Part shown: positions 1 through 6,654 of the stretch, in pieces
Layout: each line of letters opens with the position of its first letter
How positions within the stretch are numbered: the first letter of the stretch is position 1
DNA from: an uncultured Cellulosilyticum sp.
Lineage (GTDB): Bacteria; Bacillota; Clostridia; Lachnospirales; Cellulosilyticaceae
NCBI GenBank assembly: GCA_934725855.1
Contig: CAKVCL010000023.1
Span: 1-51,574 of the forward strand
Reading direction: 5' to 3'
Length of the DNA stretch: 51,574 nucleotides
Notes under the pieces: generated by a model
Told to the model about the DNA's origin: nothing
The model's database searches: none
Seen by the model: the letters and a program-made list of their open reading frames with translations, nothing else
Translations under genes and position numbers: made by a program

Positions 1-2
1 AA

Positions 3-59
3 CCTATAACCCTTGAAGAACTTGTAAAAGACAATGAATTTAAAGATTTAGTTCAATAG
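3..59 (+). CDS. C-terminal end of an unidentified protein (partial, 5' end outside window)
   Basis: The frame starting at base 3 is open from the window edge to a TAG at 57-59 and encodes an acidic, leucine-rich tail (ending in ELVKDNEFKDLVQ). Only 18 residues are visible, so no family can be named. It converges on the minus-strand genes that follow. Confidence 0.45.
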   Translation, partial: PITLEELVKDNEFKDLVQ

Positions 60-129
60 TTTTCTTGTAAAGTGGTGCCATTTTAATTAATAGGACTTAT
101 AATTCAATAGGTTCTGTTACCTTTTAGCC

Positions 130-327
130 CTACTCATGATTACAAATCACTGTATCGCCATCTTTTAAATCCCCACGAAGTAGTGCCTCTACCGCAGCAT
201 CTGCATTTCCCGTTATTGCTCCATAAACCTCTACACCCACTTCTTGTACGGCTCCTTTTGCCCCAGCACAAATTTCGTTGCAGATTAATACATCACACTC
301 ATATTGTGTTAAGAAATTCACTACCAT
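130..327 (-). pseudogene. NifX/NifB-C-like (dinitrogenase iron-molybdenum cofactor family) protein, N-terminally truncated
   Basis: The 65 residues match the C-terminal half of the small NifX/NafY-like domain, with the pattern FLTxYxCDVLICxEICAGAK followed by a GVEVYGAITGNADAAVEALLRG-type helix. Complete single-domain members are about 110-120 residues and start with an MKIAVP-type strand that is absent here. An in-frame TGA lies two codons upstream of the ATG, so no longer frame exists. A GTGAGG sequence sits right before the ATG, so the fragment may still be translated. The family binds FeS or FeMo-co clusters, and a partial domain probably does not. The next gene on the same strand ends only about 20 bases upstream. 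Confidence is good for the family and moderate for loss of function. Confidence 0.6.
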
Positions 328-347
328 TCCTCACTAACCCATCTATT

Positions 348-1061
348 TCATTTATAGTAATCAATTCCCGCTTTTCTTGCCTGACTCATTAAATCTCTTA
401 CTGCTAGCTTATACATTTTGCCATCCTTAATAAAATGTGTGCCACACTGCCTAAAATTGAAATTTACATTGTTCTTCACACATTGCTCTCTTATAGATAA
501 TACCCAGTTGTAATCTAGTGGACGCGCCTCTTTATCAGATTCTCCTCCTACAACAACGAGTTCAATATTATTTAAGTAAGGTTCTAATTGAATTTCTTCA
601 ATAAGTGGCTGACATACAATATTCTTATGTTTAATCGGCAAGGTATTAAAAATGCTAAGCCGCTCATCCGCTCTTTTTTGATTTTCAACAGTACAGCCTA
701 CCACCACATTGTCATACCCATCTCCCCAATCATCAGGAATACACGCCATAAACCGCTCTATACGTTTTGTTAAAAAGTGAAACGTCAAATCAGAACGTTC
801 CTTCATCATCTGCCAGCATTCCTCTCTCCATGAGTCCGCATCTTCAAGTAAAAAATCAGTTGAAAAACATACATGAACAAATTGACCAGACTTCATCCTG
901 TATTCACCCTTCTTATTTTTCTCAATAGGTGCATAAAACTTATCCGTTTTAACGATTTCATCTGTATTGATTCCTCTTTTAAGATCGCCTTTATGAATAT
1001 AGCAAAATTTGCATCCTTCACTATATCTATGACAGCCTCGCCAAGGTCTCCACATCCCCAT
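348..1061 (-). CDS. DUF5131 (phage Gp37/Gp68-like) family protein
   Basis: The 237-aa protein has the N-terminal cysteine motif of the DUF5131 family. Cys10, Cys17 and Cys20 are spaced C-x6-C-x2-C, followed by Tyr21, in a context like the family's usual WNPxxGCxxxSxGCxxCYA. The middle (about 60-100) carries the family-type FxCFSTDFLLE and FLTKRIER segments, and a GGES segment near residue 172 is also typical. The family resembles radical-SAM-like proteins and is widespread in phages and bacteria; its reaction is not established. The ATG at 1061 has AGGGAG about nine bases upstream; Met3 is an alternative start. The gene reads toward the truncated NifX-like fragment, and an in-frame gene upstream is absent. 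Confidence 0.75.
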   Translation of the reverse strand: MGMWRPWRGCHRYSEGCKFCYIHKGDLKRGINTDEIVKTDKFYAPIEKNKKGEYRMKSGQFVHVCFSTDFLLEDADSWREECWQMMKERSDLTFHFLTKRIERFMACIPDDWGDGYDNVVVGCTVENQKRADERLSIFNTLPIKHKNIVCQPLIEEIQLEPYLNNIELVVVGGESDKEARPLDYNWVLSIREQCVKNNVNFNFRQCGTHFIKDGKMYKLAVRDLMSQARKAGIDYYK

Positions 1062-1234
1062 TTTGTTACTCTCCCTTCTTTTGTACCCTTAATAAAATCA
1101 TTGTTCTGCAAAAATTGAATTCATCTTAATTATACAATGATAAACTTTTCAGCAAAATGTTGCAATACACAAGATATCACTTTAGGCGCCTAATGCCCTT
1201 TTCTATCCTCTTTCATAATTGCTTTATCTACAAC

Positions 1235-1270
1235 AAAAATAGACATAACTTTTTTGCCATGTCTATTTTT
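1235..1270 (-). terminator. Rho-independent terminator after the PfoR-like gene
   Basis: Twelve-base inverted arms (AAAAATAGACAT and ATGTCTATTTTT) enclose a loop of about 12 bases. They lie about 40 bases beyond the stop of the minus-strand membrane protein gene. The arms are A/T flanked, so termination could act in both directions. Confidence 0.75.
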
Positions 1271-1308
1271 CTACTGACTTTCTAACCCTATTTATCTATT
1301 TTTGCGCT

Positions 1309-2364
1309 TTATGCAGCTAACTCTGCAGAATTAAGACTTTCTACAACCTCACCACGAATTTCAGCTGCTGTTTTTATTTTTTTATTCTTAAATAATGCGT
1401 AACCAATAAAACCGCCAAGTACGCTGACTGCTGCACATCCTGTTGCAGTTATAAGTACTTTTACTGGCTCATTGTATGCAAACATAATGGCAAGTCCTGC
1501 AATAGGTGTTGCTGTACCTGGTGTCATATTGGTAAGTCCCATGAGTGCAATGATTACACCACTCATTGCCCCTCCAATAAAGTTTGTCACATAAACTGGT
1601 AGTGGATTTGCACTAATGATATCTGCTTGTGTAAGGGGTTCAATTGCTACTGCAATTGTATCTTTTTTAGAGCCAAATTTCATTTTATTAAAGAAAACAT
1701 AGTTCATGAATGATGAACCGAATACTGCTAATGCACCGATAGCCATTGGTGTGCCTGTAAGCCCTAACATCGCTGTAAGTGCCATTGAACTAAGTGGTGC
1801 TGTGGCTACAACTGTAATCATACCACCTAAAATGATTCCCATAATAATTGGACTTGCATTGGTTGCTGATAAAAGCACTTGTCCAATTTTAAGCAAAGTC
1901 CCATCCACAACTGGTTGCATCACTGTTGCTACTAATCTTGCAAGTGGTGCACAAGTTAAAATGATAACGATTAAATCAAGACCTGCTGGTACTTTCTTTT
2001 CAAGGAATTTTACAACATAAGCTACTACATACCCTGCAAAGAAGCCTGGAAGAATCCCAAACTCTGCAACGGCAAGACCTGTAAGCACTGCATAACCTGG
2101 TGATACACCTAAAGCAAGTGGTACTAAAATAGCTGCTGCAACCCCACCAAGGCTCCCATTAGCATCTCCAACCCCTTTTAAAAATTCAATATTGAATACG
2201 CCGCCTAAGAAAGCGGAATGGAAAGCTTCTACTAAGAAACTAGCACATGCAGCATTCGCCAATGCTCCCATGGCTTTCATGCCATTAGGTGCTTTGTAGC
2301 TAAATAAAGTAAATAAACCAAGTACAATCACTAATAAGCCTGTTCCCATAAGTATGTCCATCAT
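1309..2364 (-). CDS. PfoR-like / PTS EIIC-type (PTS_EIIC_2) integral membrane protein
   Basis: The 351-aa protein is almost entirely hydrophobic, with about eight to ten predicted membrane segments. It has glycine-rich stretches such as PLALGVSPGYAVLTGLAVAEFG and a NPLPVYVTNFIGGAMSG loop, which fit the PTS_EIIC_2 family. That family includes the Clostridium perfringens protein called PfoR. No EIIA or EIIB domain is present and none is encoded nearby, so a normal phosphotransferase role is not shown. It is the last gene after sdaAB and sdaAA on the same strand, 66 bases behind sdaAA, and is followed by a terminator. The placement suggests a transporter or membrane partner for serine catabolism. 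This is inference, as substrate-determining residues cannot be read. Confidence 0.7.
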   Translation of the reverse strand: MMDILMGTGLLVIVLGLFTLFSYKAPNGMKAMGALANAACASFLVEAFHSAFLGGVFNIEFLKGVGDANGSLGGVAAAILVPLALGVSPGYAVLTGLAVAEFGILPGFFAGYVVAYVVKFLEKKVPAGLDLIVIILTCAPLARLVATVMQPVVDGTLLKIGQVLLSATNASPIIMGIILGGMITVVATAPLSSMALTAMLGLTGTPMAIGALAVFGSSFMNYVFFNKMKFGSKKDTIAVAIEPLTQADIISANPLPVYVTNFIGGAMSGVIIALMGLTNMTPGTATPIAGLAIMFAYNEPVKVLITATGCAAVSVLGGFIGYALFKNKKIKTAAEIRGEVVESLNSAELAA

Positions 2365-2430
2365 TCATACCTCCAATAAAAGTGTTATATTCTAGTCCTT
2401 ATATGCAATTAAACTGTTAAATTTTACAGC

Positions 2431-3315
2431 TTAAGCCTCTTTACCAAAAACCTTTTCCTTAAATTTAAGGCCAGTAGGCGTGACAGCTACGCCGCCAAGT
2501 GCTGTTTCACGTAATTCCTCTGGAAGGCTTCTTCCCACCCTATACATTGCTGCTAAAGCTTCATCAAATGGGATTTTAGAATCCACACCCGCCATCACAA
2601 GATCAGCTGTTGCTAAGGCGCTGATTGCACCCGATACATTACGTTTGGCACATGGAATTTCTACAAGCCCTGCCACTGGATCACATACTAATCCCAATAC
2701 ATTTTTAAAAACAATAGCAGCTGCATCAAAGCTCATCTTAGGTGTCCCACCCATCATTTCTACAACTGCTCCTGCTGCCATAGCTGCTGCTGAACCGCAC
2801 TCTGCTTGACAGCCCCCTTCTGCTCCTGCAAAGGTGGCATTCATTCCAATAATCATACCGATGGCTGCTGATGCAAATAAACCTTGGATCATTTCATCTT
2901 CTGTTTTATCAAGCTGCTCCCCTGCTGTTAAAATAACGGCTGGAAGAATCCCACAAGAACCTGCTGTTGGACAGGCTACAATCCTTCCCATTGAACCATT
3001 TACTTCAGATGAAGAAATAGCCATCGCCATTGCCTTAATAATAGCTGGTCCCATAAGCGATTGACCTGCTTCAAGATATTGCTGTAAGCGATACGCATCT
3101 CCACCAATTAAACCACTCATTGAATAGACTGCTTTTTCTCTTCCTAAATTAGCTGCTTCTCTCATCACAGATAATGTTTCTCTCATAGCTTCGATTAAGG
3201 CTTCTCTTGTAACCCCTTTATCTTCCATTTCACGAGCAATAGCATACTCACTTAGGCTTATTTTCATTTCCTCACAAACTGCAATAAGTTCTTCTCCAGA
3301 TTTTGCGATTTTCAT
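2431..3315 (-). CDS. sdaAA: L-serine ammonia-lyase (serine dehydratase), iron-sulfur-dependent, alpha subunit
   Basis: The product converts L-serine to pyruvate and ammonia in the cytosol using an oxygen-sensitive [4Fe-4S] cluster and no PLP. The 294-aa length is normal for the split alpha subunit. The cluster-ligand cysteines of the family are visible: Cys169 in the GGCQAEC segment, Cys211 in the VCDPVAG segment and Cys222 in the next PC. Cys173 is an additional nearby cysteine. SMSGLIGGDAY at about 65-75 and PTAGSCGILPA at 116-126 are signature stretches. The start codon follows directly on the stop of sdaAB at 3315 with essentially no gap, so the two subunits are co-translated. The membrane protein downstream shares the operon. 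Confidence 0.95.
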   Translation of the reverse strand: MKIAKSGEELIAVCEEMKISLSEYAIAREMEDKGVTREALIEAMRETLSVMREAANLGREKAVYSMSGLIGGDAYRLQQYLEAGQSLMGPAIIKAMAMAISSSEVNGSMGRIVACPTAGSCGILPAVILTAGEQLDKTEDEMIQGLFASAAIGMIIGMNATFAGAEGGCQAECGSAAAMAAGAVVEMMGGTPKMSFDAAAIVFKNVLGLVCDPVAGLVEIPCAKRNVSGAISALATADLVMAGVDSKIPFDEALAAMYRVGRSLPEELRETALGGVAVTPTGLKFKEKVFGKEA

Positions 3316-3995
3316 TATTGTGCTCCTCCTACTGGATTAATTGAAATGACTCTATTCATGCCATCAATTGCTTTGATTTTGTCAGTAATATGCTGTGACG
3401 GAACACCATCTAACTCTAATGTCATCGTTGCCCCTTGACCCTTTTGACTTCTCACAAGCTTAATACAAGCAATATTAATGTTTTCCTCTGCTAAAAATGT
3501 TGATACCTTAGAGACTGTTCCTACCTTATCATTATGACAAGTGATCAGTGTATGATATTCTCCTGTGATCTCCACTTTATTGCCATTGACCTCTGTAATT
3601 TCTACAAGGCCACCCCCAATAGAGGAACCCATTACACTCCACTCTATATCATTGATATCTTTAATGAGCATTTTTACTGTATTAGGATGCGCATCTCCAA
3701 AGTCGCTTGGAACAAATTCAATCCCAATGCCTTCTTCCTTTGCAATCTCAAGAGAATCTCTAAGCCTTTCATCATGAGGCTCCATACCTAATATCCCTGC
3801 AACAAGGGCTCTATCCGTCCCATGACCCTTATACGTCTTACTAAAAGACCCATGTAATAAAAATATCACTTCTTTAATCTTATTATTTACAATCTTATTT
3901 GCAATCTTCCCTAACCTTGCTGCTCCAGCAGTATGAGAAGAAGATGGACCAATCATAATCGGACCTAATACATCAAATACACCTACATTAGCCAT
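3315..3995 (-). CDS. sdaAB: L-serine ammonia-lyase, iron-sulfur-dependent, beta subunit
   Basis: The 226-aa beta subunit of the two-chain serine dehydratase. The N-terminal part has the diagnostic GPIMIGPSSSHTAGAARLG segment (about 11-29), which contacts substrate. The C-terminal third (about 148-220) is an ACT domain, beginning at HTLITCHNDKVGTVSKVSTFL, which in this family senses or positions L-serine. The gene is first in its operon. A promoter with TATAAT is present about 110 bases upstream, and a GAGAGG lies 12 bases before the ATG. The stop abuts the sdaAA start. Confidence 0.95.
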   Translation of the reverse strand: MANVGVFDVLGPIMIGPSSSHTAGAARLGKIANKIVNNKIKEVIFLLHGSFSKTYKGHGTDRALVAGILGMEPHDERLRDSLEIAKEEGIGIEFVPSDFGDAHPNTVKMLIKDINDIEWSVMGSSIGGGLVEITEVNGNKVEITGEYHTLITCHNDKVGTVSKVSTFLAEENINIACIKLVRSQKGQGATMTLELDGVPSQHITDKIKAIDGMNRVISINPVGGAQ

Positions 3996-4717
3996 ATCTA
4001 TACATTACCTCTCTTGTTTAGTGATCTTTCTAGAATAAAAGCCACCTTACTATCTTTATTTGTTATATTTGCCAATTATTAGGTGTCTCTTATAAATTTA
4101 TTATATAATATGACTAATTATTTGTACACTGGTAAATGTTTTTATAAACAATGTATACAGTAACTTTCAATTCTGTCAACAATGAATTAAACAATAAATA
4201 CAATACAGCGCTTATAAATACAGGCTTCTTAAATCGTTTTAGAATTCAGTCTATTTTTGTTAACACATAAACTTTTTTCATGTATACATACATTTTCCCA
4301 TTGTACCGGTATATTTCTTCGCTTGACTATAATTTTCCTTACACGCAATCTGTCCTCTTTTCATCCTCTTCGCTACATATACATACTTATTTACAGATAA
4401 ATTTACCCATTAATTTAGGCCTATTCTCTCTATTTTTTAACTCTCCCTCATATACTACATAAGTTTTCTCAAAAATGGATTCATATTTTTCATCTTCCTG
4501 TATATAAATAATAACTTTAAGTAGTTTCACTATTTATCAGCCTCCCTTGGATGCCAAATAAATTTGCACTTCGTCTCTTACATCAAAACAAACCCTGTTT
4601 TTAAGCGTAAAAACAAAAAATTACTCTATTGCCAAAATAATTCTTAAGCATTCCTGACAGCTGTTTTCACTTCTAAAATATTTAACCCTACAGTTAACTT
4701 TTCGTCCTAGAGCTATT
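3996..4717. other. AT-rich intergenic stretch with no supported gene
   Basis: Between the sdaAB start and the decayed integrase, the six frames contain only short AT-rich ORFs with no ribosome binding site or recognisable protein. The only structure I can support is the sda promoter near its left end. The right part may be further decayed mobile-element DNA, but I cannot align it to any family. Confidence 0.5.
4100..4128 (-). promoter_or_regulatory. Putative promoter of the sdaAB-sdaAA operon
   Basis: On the minus strand a TATAAT (4100-4105) is preceded by 17 bases and a TGTACA (4123-4128). It lies about 105 bases upstream of the sdaAB start. The -35 is only a partial match to TTGACA, so the site is a candidate. 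Confidence 0.45.
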
Positions 4718-4810
4718 GCCTTACTTACCTTAAATCGTTATGTACATTCTACTGCTGATACAAGGAAGGATGCGATTCATAAATTACAAAAGGCCCTAAG
4801 TGCATTGTAG
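4718..4810 (+). pseudogene. Remnant of a tyrosine recombinase (phage integrase), C-terminal tail only
   Basis: One frame from 4718 to a TAG at 4808-4810 reads ALLTLNRYVHSTADTRKDA, followed by IHKLQKALSAL. This is the catalytic-tyrosine region and C-terminal helix of a phage-type integrase (TLxxYVHST, with the nucleophilic Tyr at codon 4739-4741). Nothing upstream in the same frame resembles the Arg-Lys-His-Arg core, so only the tail survives. It differs from the intact integrase at 8241 (MNIYAHV), so it comes from another element. A terminator-like hairpin overlaps its end. Confidence 0.7.
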
Positions 4811-4830
4811 TCACCTAGGGCTCAATTTTT
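4793..4830 (+). terminator. Rho-independent terminator after the integrase remnant
   Basis: GCCCTAAG at 4793-4800 and the near-complement CTAGGGC at 4815-4821 form an imperfect hairpin. A run of Ts follows at 4825-4831. It fits the 3' end of the old integrase gene. Confidence 0.55.
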
Positions 4831-4859
4831 TAATTAATTATTCCATAAAACAAAACTAG

Positions 4860-4900
4860 AGCGCCGCCATGGCGCCGCCCTTACAAAAGTATCCATTAAC
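4860..4900 (-). terminator. GC-rich hairpin, possible terminator of the Abi transcript
   Basis: The sequence GCGCCGCCATGGCGC (4861-4875) can form a five-base stem on either strand, and on the minus strand it is followed by TCTAGTTTTGTTTT. Its GC content is strikingly higher than the surrounding AT-rich DNA. It lies downstream of the Abi_2 gene and the second RNA copy. Confidence 0.4.
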
Positions 4901-4954
4901 TTTTTAATTCACTTTAATCATATCTTTTTTAATGACATATGTCAATTGCTTATT

Positions 4955-5030
4955 ATGTACCCCTAGCAAAAGCTAGGGGAATTGTTGGTCTACATCGTTA
5001 CGCATTATTAAGAGGCTTAGTAGGAACTGT
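4955..5030 (-). ncRNA. Second copy (B) of the Abi-associated small RNA, downstream of the Abi_2 gene
   Basis: On the minus strand, starting near 5030, the sequence shares ACAG, UUCCUA, AGCCUCU and AAUGCGUAAC with copy A at 5931-6003, in the same order. A short outer stem CUAC/GUAG brackets the conserved blocks where copy A has CUAUC/GAUAG, so the pairing is kept with different bases. Copy A's 11-bp inner hairpin is replaced by UAAU. A perfect hairpin (CCCCTAGC, TTTT, GCTAGGGG; 4960-4979) closes it and could be the RNA's end. A TATAAT lies at 5037-5042, at the same relative place as in copy A, but no good -35 is seen. It may instead be processed from the Abi mRNA. It begins about 24 bases after the Abi_2 stop. 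Confidence 0.6.
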
Positions 5031-5053
5031 ATATATATTATATGCACTTCAAT

Positions 5054-5917
5054 CTATTTTAATACTTCTTTCCAATTTAAAACAAATCCTAGTGCTTCAA
5101 GTTGCACAAATGGATACTTCTCAATAATCTGTTCTAGAGAACTCACATACCCATCCCATCTATCAGAATCAACAATCAGCTTCTTTAGAACAAAAATATA
5201 ACTAAATACCCGATCATTTCTAATACCATACTGCTTGTCTTTATTAGAAAGTTTTGGTTTTATTACGATTGGTCTATTATATAATCTTCCTCTATGTGCA
5301 CATACATTTCTTATAATAACTAATCCTCGTAGCCAATTTTGAATATATTCTGGTGGTACACCATAAACTTCTTTTGCAATTCGTTTTTTTATTTCATATT
5401 CCGAGTTACTATATAGCATAGAAATTGTCCCAAAAGTTAGCATCTCAACTACTACCCATATAGGGAATTGTCCATCATACTTTTCGTTATAATACTTTAT
5501 AAATACTTCATTTGTCTTTTTATCTGACTTAATTGTTTTGTCTAGATCCTGAATAAATTCTTTATGATAATCTAGATTTTCAAAACCTTTGTTATGTCTA
5601 TACCCTAAAGCACCATGTTGTGCTGAATGATAATAAGCAATATGCGTTCTAAAAGACACTTCTACCACATCTAACATTTCCAAAAGTAATCCCCTAAGCT
5701 CTACATCAAAATAATAAAGCTGCATCATATCACCAAAGTTTATGTCTTTATAGAAAATGTCTTTATTCCTTAATGTTAGCGTATATCCACTCAACCTATA
5801 ATAATTAATATGCCTCAATGTTTTTATTGCTTCATCCTTATCGTCAATTATAAGTCCACGCTCTTCCAATATTTTTATCTGCTCTTCTATAGATTTAAAA
5901 GGTTTTACTTCAGGCAT
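5054..5917 (-). CDS. Abi_2 family (AbiD/AbiF-type) abortive infection protein, HEPN RNase-like
   Basis: The 287-aa protein starts KPFKSIEEQIKILEERG and has an INYYRLSGY motif at 38-45, the hallmark N-terminal region of Abi_2 (AbiD/AbiF) proteins. Residues 203-208 form Arg-x4-His (RNVCAH), the catalytic R-x4-6-H motif of HEPN ribonucleases. Arg90-THIAYYH97 may be a second partner motif. The start is placed at 5917 because GGGGG lies seven bases upstream and the protein begins as in the family. The frame extends 14 codons further to 5959 but that part overlaps the RNA element. Abi_2 proteins stop phage growth in lactococci or act as toxins with an RNA partner. The two flanking RNA copies make that reading attractive. 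Cytoplasmic, no signal peptide. Confidence 0.85.
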   Translation of the reverse strand: MPEVKPFKSIEEQIKILEERGLIIDDKDEAIKTLRHINYYRLSGYTLTLRNKDIFYKDINFGDMMQLYYFDVELRGLLLEMLDVVEVSFRTHIAYYHSAQHGALGYRHNKGFENLDYHKEFIQDLDKTIKSDKKTNEVFIKYYNEKYDGQFPIWVVVEMLTFGTISMLYSNSEYEIKKRIAKEVYGVPPEYIQNWLRGLVIIRNVCAHRGRLYNRPIVIKPKLSNKDKQYGIRNDRVFSYIFVLKKLIVDSDRWDGYVSSLEQIIEKYPFVQLEALGFVLNWKEVLK

Positions 5918-5929
5918 AATTTTCCCCCT

Positions 5930-6003
5930 AAAAAACAAAAGGCCTATCATGTTACGCATTTAATAATTATTTCTAATTACTAAAGAGGCTCGATAGGATC
6001 TGT
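5930..6003 (-). ncRNA. Abi-associated small RNA, copy A, upstream of the Abi_2 gene
   Basis: A transcript from about 6003 would begin ACAGAUCCUAUC. An outer stem CCUAUC (5992-5997) / GAUAGG (5943-5948) encloses the conserved AGCCUCU, then an inner 11-bp hairpin (5974-5984 with 5959-5969, one G-U pair, GAAA loop 5970-5973), then AAUGCGUAAC. A U-rich run (TTTTGTTTTTT) follows the outer stem, as in a terminator, before the GGGGG ribosome binding site of the Abi_2 gene. A near-perfect promoter lies upstream. A conserved RNA class called the abiF motif is known beside Abi_2 genes, and I think this is a member, but cannot recall its consensus well enough to be certain. It could act as an antitoxin RNA, or as a leader that controls the Abi gene. 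Confidence 0.7.
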
Positions 6004-6010
6004 TAAATTT

Positions 6011-6040
6011 ATTATAGGAGACAACATAGGCATTTGTCAA
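6011..6040 (-). promoter_or_regulatory. Consensus sigma-A promoter for RNA copy A and the Abi_2 gene
   Basis: On the minus strand TTGACA (6035-6040), an 18-base spacer and TATAAT (6011-6016) match the consensus exactly. The start would be about 6003-6005, right before the ACAGAUCC of the RNA. Such a strong promoter fits abundant small-RNA expression, with the downstream U-run limiting read-through into the toxin-like gene. Confidence 0.8.
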
Positions 6041-6360
6041 TGCAAATATCGTAAGCGATGAATAATCTACCGTCTGCGCACTTGATTTATTTCTATTAAA
6101 ATAGTGTATATAACATATGAAATTGAAACCAGTTAGTCATTGAAATCGGATCCACTTATATTATCAATTAATAATATAATATTTAGCTATTTACATGGAG
6201 CCTCTACAAGTATGAATAATTGCCCTAGAAAGCATCCTATGAAAAATAGGGCTTAAAGACACACAATTGTATCATACTTGTCACTCCAAATAAATAGTTC
6301 GCTATGCCTAAATATCATATTATTCTCAATTGGTATTGTGGGTGGTTCCAATTTGGATTA
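6041..6360. other. Gene-free stretch with a nested inverted repeat (6206-6281)
   Basis: No ORF is supported here. An outer ten-base stem ACAAGTATGA (6206-6215) / TCATACTTGT (6272-6281) encloses an inner GCCCTA (6222-6227) / TAGGGC (6247-6252). A second AT-rich inverted repeat (ATATTAT/ATAATAT) lies near 6157-6176. The nested element could be another structured RNA or a recombination site. I do not recognise it. Confidence 0.45.
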
Positions 6361-6465
6361 TTATATACAAATGCCTAGCTTAATGAATAAACCACTTCTA
6401 TGAACTATTACTTTACCTTTGTTTGTTATTTCTTTTGGCATTACTTTAGTGTAAGCTACTTTCAT
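6361..6465 (-). CDS. Very small ORF (34 aa), unrecognised
   Basis: An ATG at 6463-6465 is preceded by AGGAAGTG with a seven-base gap, and the frame runs to a TAA at 6361-6363. The product begins MKVAYTKVMPKEITNK and is basic. I recognise no domain. It lies between the minus-strand XRE gene and the small RNA. The good ribosome binding site is the reason for listing it; it could equally be the 5' remnant of a longer gene. Confidence 0.35.
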   Translation of the reverse strand: MKVAYTKVMPKEITNKGKVIVHRSGLFIKLGICI

Positions 6466-6568
6466 AATGTTTCACTTCCTCTCATAGGTTATAGTCTTGC
6501 TCGCTTGAACTAGAAGTTTAGGACTCTGCAAAATTGTGGAGTAACCCCCTCACAACTTCCAAAGGGTA

Positions 6569-6606
6569 TGCTTGAACAATACTGTCGTTCTAACCGACAG
6601 TATTTT
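6569..6606. terminator. Hairpin downstream of the XRE gene (possible terminator)
   Basis: AATACTGTCG and CGACAGTATT form a perfect ten-base stem around 6578-6604 with a seven-base loop. A second inverted repeat (TTGTCATCC / GGATAACAA, one mismatch) lies at about 6620-6645, just after the minus-strand XRE stop. Neither has a long T-run, so termination is only plausible. Confidence 0.4.
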
Positions 6607-6654
6607 CATGACTTCGTGAATTGTCATCCTTAAAACGGATAACAATCTCGTGGC

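Noticed and set aside
893..1111. 72-aa minus ORF overlapping DUF5131
   Set aside because: Shadow in another frame of the real gene; no own ribosome binding site or domain.
4280..4462. 60-aa ORF in the AT-rich gap
   Set aside because: Low-complexity, no ribosome binding site, no domain.
4939..5127. 62-aa plus ORF over the second RNA copy and the Abi end
   Set aside because: It reads antisense through RNA copy B and the end of the Abi gene; no ribosome binding site and no recognised domain.
6199..6281. Third copy of the Abi-associated RNA
   Set aside because: Only AGCCTCT is shared; the AAUGCGUAAC block is missing and the strand is opposite, so I list the repeat as unidentified instead.
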